Shown here in pieces: positions 26,053 to 35,640 of a stretch of 64,000 nt of DNA (its first letter is position 1; each line of letters begins with the position of its first letter). This DNA is from Pyrrhoderma lamaoense (lineage: Eukaryota > Basidiomycota > Agaricomycetes > Hymenochaetales > Hymenochaetaceae): positions 1 through 64,000 of the forward strand of contig NBAZ01000039.1 of assembly GCA_002794735.1 (NCBI GenBank). Direction: 5' to 3'. The position numbers and the translations under genes were made by a program. The notes beneath the pieces are model-generated. The model searched no databases and was not told the DNA's origin. It was given only the letters and a program-made list of their open reading frames with translations.

Positions 26053-26902
26053 ATGCCTTTTAGCCAGTCCGGTGACAATAACAAAGCTAATTTTTACGGG
26101 AGCTACAATGATGTCCAAGGCAATCAATCCAATATCACAGACTCCAGAAACGCAAACCAGAACAACTGGGGATCTAACAACTGGGATCTAACAACTGGAA
26201 TTCTAACAACACAAACTCCAACAATGTGAACTCCAACAATCATAATAGTAATAACACCAACTCTAATAACCACAATTCTGGTAATACCAACTCGAATAAC
26301 CAGTCTCCATACGGTCCCATGCACTCTTTTGGCAATTTCCATCCAGGCCTCCCTTATCATAATAATTACCCACCCGGCCAGATTAGTAATCCCTACATGT
26401 ATCAAGGATTTCCTGCCCAGATGTTTCCTGGACCGTTTATTCCTGGAAATCCCTATCAAAACCCGACTCATCCTAGTCAAAACTTCCATAATCAACAATA
26501 TCCCAGTAACCCTAATCATGGCAATTTATGGTCCGGTGGTCAAAATCCTGGTAGCCCCATTCCCATTCCCAACCCCAATCCCAATATTTCCCATCCTTAC
26601 CCCGTTCCCAATTCCGCTCCCAATTCCATTTCTAGTCCCAGTCCCAACCCCAACCCCAATCCCAGTCCCAACTCGGCTCTTGATCTCAATTCTACTCCTA
26701 ATCCAACACCAATCTTAACTCTGGTCTTGATAAATCCCACCCCGATTCCAGTCCCCATCCTAATGATACCTACCCCAGTCCTAACCCCAGTCCAGCCTCC
26801 AGTCCCAATCCTGGCAATGCTAATCGACCCATGTCCACCAACCAGAACGATTCCAATAACCAAGCTAAACAGTACGAGTCCAGAAAACCAGAACAGAAAT
26901 AG
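26053..26902 (+). CDS. Asn/Pro-rich low-complexity protein 5, large array-family member (frame-disrupted as given)
   Basis: ATG at 26053. The first about 40 residues carry the family head MPFSQSGDNNKANF and core YNDVQGNQSN. Then come NNW and NSNNTN-like repeats, a Gly/Pro/Phe-rich middle (YGPMHSFGNFHPG, PFIPGNPYQNP), a run of PNPNPNPSPN repeats and a polar, charged end. As written the first frame stops at 26217 and the long second frame (26226-26972) turns unnaturally hydrophobic after 26700. Adding one G to GGG at 26183-26185 (the neighbouring repeat has GGGG) and one C to CC at 26703-26704 makes one frame to TAG at 26900-26902, about 280 residues with consistent Asn/Pro/Ser composition. Either a young pseudogene or assembly errors. 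Composition is prion-like (Asn/Gln-rich, low charge); function unknown. Confidence 0.6.
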
Positions 26903-27480
26903 CGAATATGATACTACCGCGCTTAGTACGTATGATCACATCTTATTCGTCAACATTGCAACTTCTTGCTAAAAGTAGCTTTGTATATCTTCATTTTTTC
27001 TACCTCCTTAGTTGAAATTCCAGAGAAATTCAAAAGACGCGTAGCTAGCGAGGCGATACTGTGAATATATATTACTTATAGTAGGCTATACACGAAGGGA
27101 AAGTCATTTTGGGCAGATGCGAAGAAGTTGGGAGCCAAGTTCAGAGTTTTAACACAAGCTGTAGGGGGCGAGCGTATGTTTGATTGTAGAAAATAGAGAT
27201 TATTCAGTAACGAATTGTCAATAATGTTTATTATAACGACGATAATTTCCTTGTACGAAAATCTACAGAATAGTCTCCCATTTGTTAGCAGTCTCTAAAC
27301 CAGAGTAGATCAATTACGTCAGTATAAACAATCATGATGGTATGGAATGTCGAAAAGAATGAATCCAGTCTGTAAATTATCACGATGATCTAGAGTTTAC
27401 TCCAGAATAGAGTGAGCTGGTATCCGCAAATACAGAGCGCATCGTGAAGTGTAGACGAGATAGGGAAAGTGTTTAGCCAT
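26840..27480 (+). repeat. Direct duplication, copy 2 (partner 22117-22768)
   Basis: The 3' end of the Asn/Pro-rich gene plus about 570 bases of downstream flank, repeated with divergence at 22.1-22.8 kb. No gene inside the flank is supported. Confidence 0.7.
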
Positions 27481-27891
27481 TTGATTCGAGTTATATTCTG
27501 CGATGAAGTTGAGGGAGTATTGTCGTCTGATTGTTCAAGGAAGTAAAATTGTTTTAAGAGTATACATATCCTTGGGAAATTACTCATCGGATGCTGAAAG
27601 TGCGTAAAAGTCAGATCACAGTTTTACAGGTTAACATAAAGACAGGGGATGAGAGTAGACTAAACGCAATCCATGATAATTTTGAGTATTCTCTCCTAAA
27701 CGGCAACCTTTATATGCTCTTTTTATCAGTTATTGATGGTGGCCGATACTAAATAGGAGCACATCAAATTAAAAAATCATGATATAGTTAGTGATTCATA
27801 TTTAGTATATATTGTACCAGAACGCCACATAGGACCTCAATAGGAGTAAATCAAAGTCGTACAGATTATAGTACATATACAATTGTAACGA
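27481..27891. other. Spacer downstream of the membrane-protein gene
   Basis: AT-rich; no feature recognised. Confidence 0.35.
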
Positions 27892-28951
27892 TTAGTCATC
27901 AGAATCAGGAACAAGAGGTGCCCGCTCTTCGTCATGTAGCACACTACTTCTGCGATGAGCGGTCAAGTGACCGTAAAGACCCTTCACAACCCAGAACAAA
28001 CTGAGTATTGCAAAAGTGAATGCCGACCAGTGAACAAATCCACTGGTCTTCTGATGATCAAACACTGCAAATAAGGACCATGTGATCGCAATTGAGCCGG
28101 CAAGATCCCCTTCTGGGCATGAAAACGCATATGATGCAGCAGTAGCCTCGAGGAAGAAAAGCCCGAGGAAAACAAACACCTTTGTCCACACACCAGGACG
28201 ATGCGTTATAGAATCTACACCAAAGGCTTCGAATAGAGAGAGAATGACAAGGACCGTTGTCCACCCATGATAAAGTGAGAACGGGAGATGAATAAAGAGT
28301 TCGTCAGGCCATGAGGTAGATGCATGATTCTTCTTAACAATGAAGTAGATGTGTGTAACAGTCGAGCTCACGAGAAGAGCAAATATGAAGGCTATATATT
28401 ATATAACATTAAAAACGTATCATATTCGCATGTTTATGTTCAGTACTCACCCACAACATAGTATTGGCGTACCCATACGTTAACATAAATGGCATTCAGA
28501 ACAGCAAGAAGCTAACAGTTGAAATAACTCGTTAGATGGACAAACAAAGAAGAACCGCTACTCCACTCACTGGAAAGCGCCAGGAGACGGCATCAACAAT
28601 GACCCGCTTTCCAGACGGAAAGAATTGATATATTATTGCACCAAAGAGGAGGAGATGGATGAGAGACCTGAGACACGATACATAAATACCATGCTTATAA
28701 GAGTCAGTGCTCATAAGAAATACCACCAAATTGCAAACGCATAGGATGCAGGAGTAAAGTAAGTCTCCTTTCCAGAGCGATATACTCCCTCAGGCCCGGT
28801 TACCGTGTATATATTTGAGCCAAGGAAGAGGAAATACACGATCACATTGACAATCTACGCACAAAGACGTTAGCCACGGTGCTAAACGATTTTCAACCAG
28901 TAAACAGCGCCATACCTTTAGCAAAATGCCATCCTTCCACGAGTCAGACAT
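27892..28951 (-). CDS. Conserved fungal integral membrane protein, function unknown
   Basis: Start [12 protein letters not shown] at 28951, stop ends at 27892, with at least four short introns. Spliced order seen: [29 protein letters not shown] joined across an intron to [16 protein letters not shown], then [107 protein letters not shown] and a charged tail. That is about seven membrane segments with conserved Trp and Tyr. I know closely similar hypothetical proteins from other basidiomycetes but no assigned reaction. An upstream ATG at 29014 would add a hydrophobic leader; MSDSW is the better start because it begins the conserved part. It is the only ordinary gene in the central array, and part of it is copied at 23.4 kb. 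Confidence 0.85.
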
Positions 28952-29962
28952 AGTTATGGGTGAGCTTGGTGTAATCGTAAGAAAAATAGAGGTTTGAGAC
29001 AAGAGAGAAAGCAAAAGGCGTGAAGCTTTTCATTCACTATGAGTAGTATGACCACTGTAGTTCTCCACACCGCAGACTGCGGTCGTTTTCAACGCGTACA
29101 TATTGACGTCATTACCGAGTAATATATATACATTACGTAATCTTACTAATTCGAAAACGCACCCTCATCGTTGAAGTCCCAACAATACGTGTACTGTCGG
29201 GCGCAAAGGATATACTTCAAGTTATTTATTGAAATTAGTACTAAGTATATCGGATAATATCCCGCGTGTGATCGTCATGTCGCTTGTGTTCTCATGAGGC
29301 AATAGGCAAGTTTTTTCATTCGACTATCTCCTCTTTCCGATCGTGAAGTACACTATAAAAAGTTAATTATCTAGAGATGGGATTAAGGAAAAGAGTCTGC
29401 ATACAAGTCCATATATCTTTGCATCTCGAAGTAGTTGTATAGAAACTCTCAAGAGAATACTTACGTATAAATACTCTTCTTTGGCCAATGTATGATTTCA
29501 AACTAAAACGCATCAAGCCTACGGAAGTATCGTGCCGCAAAGCACAGTAAAAAATATCGATTCAAGTAGAGGATCAAGTATCTAAGAAGCTTAACTTATG
29601 ATTAGAGAAAAAGTAATAAGTAACGGGGCATCATGCAAGATGGTCCATAGAAAAGGTGAGATGGAATCTAATGAAGGTCAGCCGAAGGAGCTCAATCACA
29701 TGTGGATATACAAATGAAAGCAATGGAAGTGATTTTGCTTTTAATAATCTCCTTATCACGATCAGTGCCAGGAGTAAGACTCAGAACATCACAATGAGGT
29801 ACCATGACACACTTTAGAGAATAAACCAGGCAAGAGGAAGTCTATACGAGCACAAGGGTACTCCATCTTGGGTAGCGAAAGTAGAAACTCTTCTCGAGGG
29901 CTTAAGTTACCCAAAGAGCGCTTCGATGCCAGGAGAAGCTTATATGCAAGCTCGGAGGTAAC
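28952..29962. other. Spacer upstream of the membrane-protein gene
   Basis: About 1 kb; contains that gene's promoter. No other feature recognised; the frame at 29789-30016 runs into the duplicated block and lacks domain content. Confidence 0.35.
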
Positions 29963-31227
29963 GGCCCACAAGTTTTTGTTTCCAATAAAACAGATGACAT
30001 TCCGGAAATAAGACAAGTATTACTACAATTGATTCTACACAATGGGGTGTAGAGTATGACAGATGATCAGCGGTAGTATGTATTTGTATAGTACGAAAAT
30101 ATCCCTAAGGGTACCTACATACATGAGAAAGCGGTTAAACTGTCTTCAATATCAAGGATGTGAGGAGTCGTGCAAATTCAGTATTGACAACCGACATTAT
30201 TGCTGATTAATCATATTCTTACCTAATTGTACTCCTTTGGAAAAACTTCAAAAGGCACATAACCTATGATTGGTCCTATCACAGACATGTAAGTCTTAAT
30301 CTCATCGCACTGCAATACTATATATATAATGGTACTGTTGAATTGACATACCAAAAATTTCCCCTATATTGAGAAATTCTCATAGAAAAACCCAGAAATA
30401 TGCTAGAACTGCACTTATAGATAAATCAAGGAGATAAGAGCTTGATAGCCCATAAGATTTACTCGTCGGCGGAGAATTATCATGTATAAACTATTTCCTA
30501 TTGATCATACATACTCACGGATAACGAGCCTCGTAGAAAACCACCTCTGAAGAGAATATATCGAGAATATAGTGCTCTATAGATACGGTATCGGGTCTGA
30601 AACGTTTGGCGGTGATAGGAGGAAACTACAAATTACCGAATGGGAGTCGAGGGAGCTATTGCACGATTGTAATGTCGTACGGGGGAGTGGTCCAATTGAA
30701 GGTAAGCCGAAAAAGCTCAACCACAGGTACGAATGAGAAAAGTGATTTCCACCATTCCACCGAGTTTTTCCGTTGGGCGACGTTATCGTAGTAATCAATG
30801 CTGAGAACTGTAAATCACAAGCCATCATAACCATTCTAGGAGAAGAATCAAAGCAAGAACAGCACATGACGAGCCATCATGTTTCATAAAGATAACTAGT
30901 GAACGTAAACAGAAGAATGAACCTATCTTCTGGGGCTCAAAATAACTCAAGGGTGTGCTCCAACGACAGGAAGAAATCGTGTAAACTCGACGTATACAAG
31001 AGTTTGGCGAGAAAAATCGATAATTTCGCGATGTCATTAATCGATCAACTTGAAGGAAATTCATTACCAAAGTATCTCGCATCCCTACAGGACATGAGAT
31101 TCTCGAAGGTCGACAAAATTGCCATCTAGAGCTCAAGGCGTAAATACGAAAGTCGTGTGGTGGCCATTTAGACTATCATAATCACAAGATATGCTTGGTT
31201 GATTAGTCATCCTTCAGTGGATTTGGG

Positions 31228-31235
31228 TATAAAAA
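31228..31235 (+). promoter_or_regulatory. TATA box of small gene 6
   Basis: TATAAAAA, 91 bases before the ATG at 31326. Confidence 0.5.
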
Positions 31236-31325
31236 GTTGGAGTAAGCGGCAAGGTCTGAAGTATTCACCTCTCACTTTAACCACATCTACTCTTTTTTGA
31301 AGAACCTCTTGAAACCTCTTTTACA

Positions 31326-31606
31326 ATGCCTTTCAACCAGACTGGTGCCAATGCCAAAGCCGATTTCGGAACCTACAATGATGTAGCAGGCAGCCAGACA
31401 AACAACTCAAAGGATATCAAGACCGGAAATATCTCTGGTGCGTCCACTCGTATCTAAACATGTTGGATTTTCCTGATCTTGACACTTCTATAGCCGGACA
31501 TGGTGGAAGCGGTGGTTCGGGAACAGGTCTCGGCCTCGGAGCAATTGCCGGTGGTTTAGGAAAGGGTGCAGAAGGAGGTGCAGGAGGCAGTGTCAACATC
31601 TCCTAA
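31326..31606 (+). CDS. Small Asn/Gly hybrid protein 6 (74 aa, array family)
   Basis: Exons 31326-31437 and 31494-31606, phase-1 intron, 74 residues. It combines both sub-family features: the head MPFNQTGANAKADFGTYNDV followed by AGSQTNN as in the Asn-rich genes, then KTGNIS at the splice and a Gly-rich tail (GGSGGSGTGLGLGAIAGG, ending GGSVNIS) as in the Gly-rich genes. It is therefore the link showing that the two types are one family. The gene at 32440 has the same exon lengths (112 and 113 bases). No signal peptide or membrane segment; the Gly/Leu/Ala stretch is only mildly hydrophobic. Function unknown. Confidence 0.75.
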
Positions 31607-32362
31607 TCGTCTCTTCCTAAGGTGGTTATATCTTAAGTGTGGTTTCAATCTTGGTCTCTAACTCGTTCTACTGCAGCATTCCTGTTTAATCGTAATCAGA
31701 TTGTAACCGCATAAGTAGCATTGTAAATAAAATAATAGGCATGTAACATGTATATGATGAGAGTTGCAATCGCTATATAAGACTCACAAGCTACAATGAA
31801 ATTTTTATTCTCTCCATAATGATACTACAAGTACAAAACTATGTACTTAAAACGGATTGTGTGAAACAAATCCCAGAAGTATATGTTCGGGGCTCAAAGT
31901 GGTGGTCCTGAGGCTCCGGAAATATTCCGATTCTAGACTGTATCAGCCACCATCGTCCAATTTTCTGGGGTTCTGATAGTGTGGTTTGAGATAGTGATTC
32001 TGTTCAAATACAGAGAGAACTTTCCCCGTAGCTGTGCTAGTGTGACAGGATCAATTTCATCTCCGTCCTAAGTTAATTGTCATAATACAATAGTAATTAA
32101 GATAAGGATTAATAGAAACCCGAATATAGAAACAATAGCCATAATCGTATATATCCGTGAATGGAAGATCAGACATTAATTAAAAGCAGGGAAGCATTGT
32201 TAATGGTGGAGAGTAAGGAAACTTCAATCACGCCATAAAAGAATTGGTCACAATCGATAAACGGAAGAACTCAACAATTGCACGCATTTCAGGCGTGTCA
32301 CGTTTAGCAAGTCTCCTGAAGATGCTGATCTGGATCAAGCAAGTATCCGAATAATCCACTAC

Positions 32363-32370
32363 TATATAAA
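32363..32370 (+). promoter_or_regulatory. TATA box of small gene 7
   Basis: TATATAAA, 70 bases before the ATG at 32440. Confidence 0.5.
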
Positions 32371-32439
32371 CCATCGATCAGTAACTTGAACAATCATCTT
32401 CATATTGTTTGTCTCTTCCCGCAAAGACACACTCATATC

Positions 32440-32713
32440 ATGCCTTTCAATCAAACTGGTCCTAACGCTCAGGCGAAATTCGGTACCTATAATGATGTAG
32501 CTGGCGATCAAGTCAACAATACTCGTAATGTAACCACAGGAGATATCACTGGTATGCTTCTTAATTGTAGAAAAGACAAAGCTAATACGTCTCTGTATAG
32601 CCGGAAGTGGTGGTAACGGTGGTTCAGGAACGGGACTAGGACTCGGACTTGTCGCTGGAGGCCACGGTACAGGTGGAAAAGGTGGAGCTGGAGGCTCAGT
32701 AAACATCAAATAG
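32440..32713 (+). CDS. Small Asn/Gly hybrid protein 7 (74 aa, array family)
   Basis: Exons 32440-32551 and 32601-32713, phase-1 intron, 74 residues, tandem with gene 6 and of identical exon lengths despite many base differences. Head MPFNQTGPNAQAKFGTYNDV then AGDQVNN, TTGDIT at the splice, tail rich in Gly with LGLGLVAGG and the end GGSVNIK. Length conservation with changed bases argues for selection on the protein. Function unknown. Confidence 0.75.
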
Positions 32714-33557
32714 CTGTGAGAGTGATTTTCTACAGTATACTTGTTATCGTACTTAATCTTGTCCCTTAGGAATATACAGAGCTCGTAAAGTATATAGATT
32801 AGGAGTTGTATATCATGGCAGTCAAATCTCGTTACTTGTATAATAAAGTAAAACACAAACAATATTCGCCGTAGACACTTGTAAGCTCCGCGTTGAGTAT
32901 TCAAGTCTGTATCAGCTATACTGGTAAACTTCATAGTAGAGGATTGGACAAATGCTTAGTAGGAGAATCTACAAGCTTTGTATGCACGTGCGTGATACCG
33001 AGTGATTCAATGGGAGTTTCTTGGAGAACTATACAAATTCAAAACCGTGCCGATGCGATGGTAGAAGTGCAAGAAATTCGCAATAGTTTTAAAGAGTAAA
33101 GAAACATGCATATTTGACTTTTTTGAGATGAAGATCTTTGTCCGAAAGATAATTTGCTCTTGGAGTAACAGTAGGAGGTGATTGATGAAGATATTTCTCT
33201 GTGAGCGTGCCCTCAATGATACTGTGTTCCCCAGCTTACTCGATTTCATCACCTAACTGTCCGGCCTTGGAAAAAAGTCGTTTTAGTCCTGCGTGTAGGT
33301 ACAGCTGAGGTAGTATGTGATCAAGAGAGAAGTATTGTGCTTAAATTGGACCGTGATCACGATCATACAAGTGTAGTAGAATCGCTATTCTTTGTTCGGC
33401 TCTTGCTTTTCTATTACAATCCATCATTACATACAGAGCTATAACCAGAAAACTACTAAACCCCGGGCTCATGACCAGATGATCAACGTACGATATTATC
33501 AACAAGGATAAACGGACGAAGTGGATTAGGTCACAAGCACAGGAGTAAGATTATATC
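32714..33557. other. Spacer, nothing recognised
   Basis: Two short open frames (32893-33099 +, 33007-33252 -) overlap on opposite strands and show no domain. Confidence 0.35.
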
Positions 33558-33602
33558 CCGTTTCGGCATTCTCAGGCATACATATATATATATATATATA
33601 TA
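33558..33602 (+). promoter_or_regulatory. CCG-N3-CGG plus (TA)n tract of small gene 8
   Basis: CCGTTTCGG at 33558-33566 is followed after about 15 bases by an alternating TA run at 33582-33602, in the place where the sister genes have a TATA box, 84 or more bases before the ATG. Confidence 0.52.
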
Positions 33603-33685
33603 CTATAAGACATACTTTGAGAAACTATCGATCAAGTCTATCTCTCCGTCAACTAGCTACCACCTTAGCTCAATTTTATCATCCA

Positions 33686-33890
33686 ATGTCATATACTCAA
33701 AACGGTTCTGGGAACAAGATTATAGTCACTGGAACTATCACTAGTAACTATCATACATATATGATAGTAATTGTTTCTCATTTTTGCGACTATAGCCGGT
33801 AATGGTGGTAAAGGCGGCGACGCTTCAGCGGGTTCAGGAGGTCAAGCCGTAGGAGGGGCAGGTGGACCAGGAGGTAGTATCACCTTTTGA
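33686..33890 (+). CDS. Small Gly-rich protein 8 (50 aa, array family, short type)
   Basis: Exons 33686-33743 and 33796-33890, phase-1 intron, 50 residues. Exon 1 (58 bases, the same length as in genes 1 and 4) encodes MSYTQNGSGNKIIVTGTIT; exon 2 encodes TGNGGKGGDASAGSGGQAVG and ends GGSITF. The splice position, the head and the ending agree with genes 1, 3 and 4. No targeting signal; function unknown. Confidence 0.74.
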
Positions 33891-35009
33891 TAAAGTACCT
33901 ATCCGATATCCTCAACGATGCACTCCTTTGCTGACTATGATTCAGAGCCTTACAGCGTGTTGTACTCGGCTGAAGCGTTTGGAAAGAGACGTGTCTTCAC
34001 GTTCAATGCTTGTTCGGCGCACGCATGATCTCTGTTCACATTTTAAAGGATGGAATTTGTAACTGCCATTCCAGTTCAAGGTGTGAGGTACCGTTCGATA
34101 ACCTCGATTTTGCCATTTTCAAACTACCATTATCACCCTATTTTTTTTTTATTTGTGGCACTTGTTAGTCTGCAGGAGTCTGGCTAGATAGCCAGTCTCA
34201 AAATTATTGTAAATTTTGCTTCGTGATATATATCGTAGCTCGGAATAGAGAAAAATCATTGTGCAATATATGCCGAGAGCTGTGATGGAGCGAAATTGCG
34301 GTTGTGTGAAATTGGCGTGCTGCGCGGAACCTCAAGAGTTTTTTACTTTTTAGTCCATGAAATTTATTACTTTCAATGATAATTGCAAAACATTATACAT
34401 AAACAGAGAAGAATCAACTTTGACAGAAAGGTAAGTTTACTCGAAAGCCTGGATGGATTAAATGACATCTAAAATTTAGTTTTTGAGAGTAGTTTGTACA
34501 TAATAATGATAATGCTAGTACAATTTTTCGGTTCCAAGACTCATTCACGACCGGTTGGGTCACATGTCCGCTAACTTTCTGTGACAGTATAGATCTAGTC
34601 ACACTTGTCAATTTTAATTATGTACCGTCATAACCTCTCGCATTTGTGATAAACACAATTCTTTCAGCAGAAACTTCAGAAGGATTTTAGACTCAGGAGT
34701 CCTCGCTTGGCAAGAAAGGTCCACACGTAAGTCGTTTCTACCCTTTCACAGTACTATCTATTGTAGACTCTCAAAATGCAAAAAACGGCTAATCACAGAT
34801 GAATGGTCTGAAATCATGCTTCTCCGTCACTGCGGTACGAAAATAACCCGCATCTAGTGTGCCACTGCTCTATGAAGACAAACTACGAAAGGGTAACTTG
34901 TATAGTGATCTGAACTGAACTTCCTTTGAGGTAACGGCAGTGAAACCCTCTGTAAAGGGAACCTTACTCCTTAAGTTGTTACATTCGGCTTTTCAGTGAT
35001 TTATTAAAC
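33891..35009. other. Spacer, nothing recognised
   Basis: About 1.1 kb. A minus-strand frame at 34414-34611 has no recognisable content. A T-rich run lies at about 34140-34150. Confidence 0.35.
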
Positions 35010-35333
35010 ATATATCTCATGCACAAATCTACAAATAATAGGCATAGAAACTCGTAAACATATATTCATTTGTACCGAAACATGCTCTCCTACAGCAGCA
35101 CGCCACAACCATCATATTGGAAAATTTCCACCAATTCATATCAGAGTTAGTTAACGGTCCCTGCACTTATATTATTAGGTCGAAATACCTTTATTCGTTC
35201 TTGTTACCCAGCTACTTTTAAAACCAGAATAAGATATACAGCTCTGAAAACAGGAAATCCTCGTTAATATGCAGCAATTGTAGCATAGAGAACTAGAGAA
35301 CCATATAGAACATACCAGTGAGTCGAAGCTATA

Positions 35334-35552
35334 CTAGGAAATGTTTATACTTCCACTGTTATTACCATGTTTGGCTCCAACGATTCCACCGTTTATGACA
35401 TTCTTTGGTTGTGTTTGATTCGTATTGTTGGAGTTTTCGTTCTTAACATTGTTCGTAGTGGAATTGTCATTTGAAACCGTTTGGTTACCCGCAATATCGT
35501 TGAAAGTCCCGATGTTCGTAGTACAGGTACTGCCATTCATATGGATCGGCAT
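35334..35552 (-). CDS. Small Asn-rich protein 9 (72 aa, array family)
   Basis: Single open frame from 35552 to 35334 on the minus strand. Head MPIHMNGSTCTTNIGTFNDI then AGNQTVSN, a middle dominated by Asn/Thr/Gln, then IVGAKHGNNSGSINIS. The G(T/R)(F/Y)ND(I/V)xGNQ core matches genes 5, 6, 7 and 13 and the SINIS end matches the SVNIS end of gene 6. No intron is needed. A TATA-like box (TATAAAT) lies at 35631-35637, 79 bases upstream. Cytosolic, Asn-rich, function unknown. Confidence 0.72.
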   Translation of the reverse strand: MPIHMNGSTCTTNIGTFNDIAGNQTVSNDNSTTNNVKNENSNNTNQTQPKNVINGGIVGAKHGNNSGSINIS

Positions 35553-35630
35553 AATGGCTATTTCGTGTAGCAGATATAAAGAGTTTTTCTAGTAGGCTGC
35601 CGTTGGGAGTAGGTGTTCTCAACATGTCCA

Positions 35631-35637
35631 ATTTATA
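35631..35637 (-). promoter_or_regulatory. TATA box of small gene 9
   Basis: TATAAAT on the minus strand within GATTTGATATAAAT, conserved as GGTTTGATATAAAG before gene 13. Confidence 0.5.
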
Positions 35638-35640
35638 TCA

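Larger units (their letters stand above)
29963..32290 (+). repeat. Segmental duplication, copy B (partners 23517-25695 and, in part, 42310-42990)
   Basis: Same order of sequence as copy A, but with an intact small gene (31326-31606) where copy A has only an exon 2 relic. The block around CCACCATCGTCCAATTTTCTGGGG also occurs in the third, partial copy near 42.6 kb. Confidence 0.85.
35010..35640 (-). repeat. Inverted duplication, arm 1 (arm 2: 44630-45265)
   Basis: Gene 9 with its promoter and 3' flank is repeated in reverse orientation about 9.6 kb away around gene 13. Shared pieces include TAGTATAGCTTCGACTC and TTTGATATAAA in the promoter. Confidence 0.75.

Noticed and set aside
26597..26863. 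Long minus-strand frame with GLGLGLGLEMEL repeats
   Set aside because: It is the antisense reading of the PNPN repeats of the plus-strand gene, which has a start, family head and better composition.
33582..33602. TA dinucleotide run as a microsatellite of interest
   Set aside because: It is short and sits exactly where the TATA box of gene 8 is expected, so I treat it as part of the promoter.
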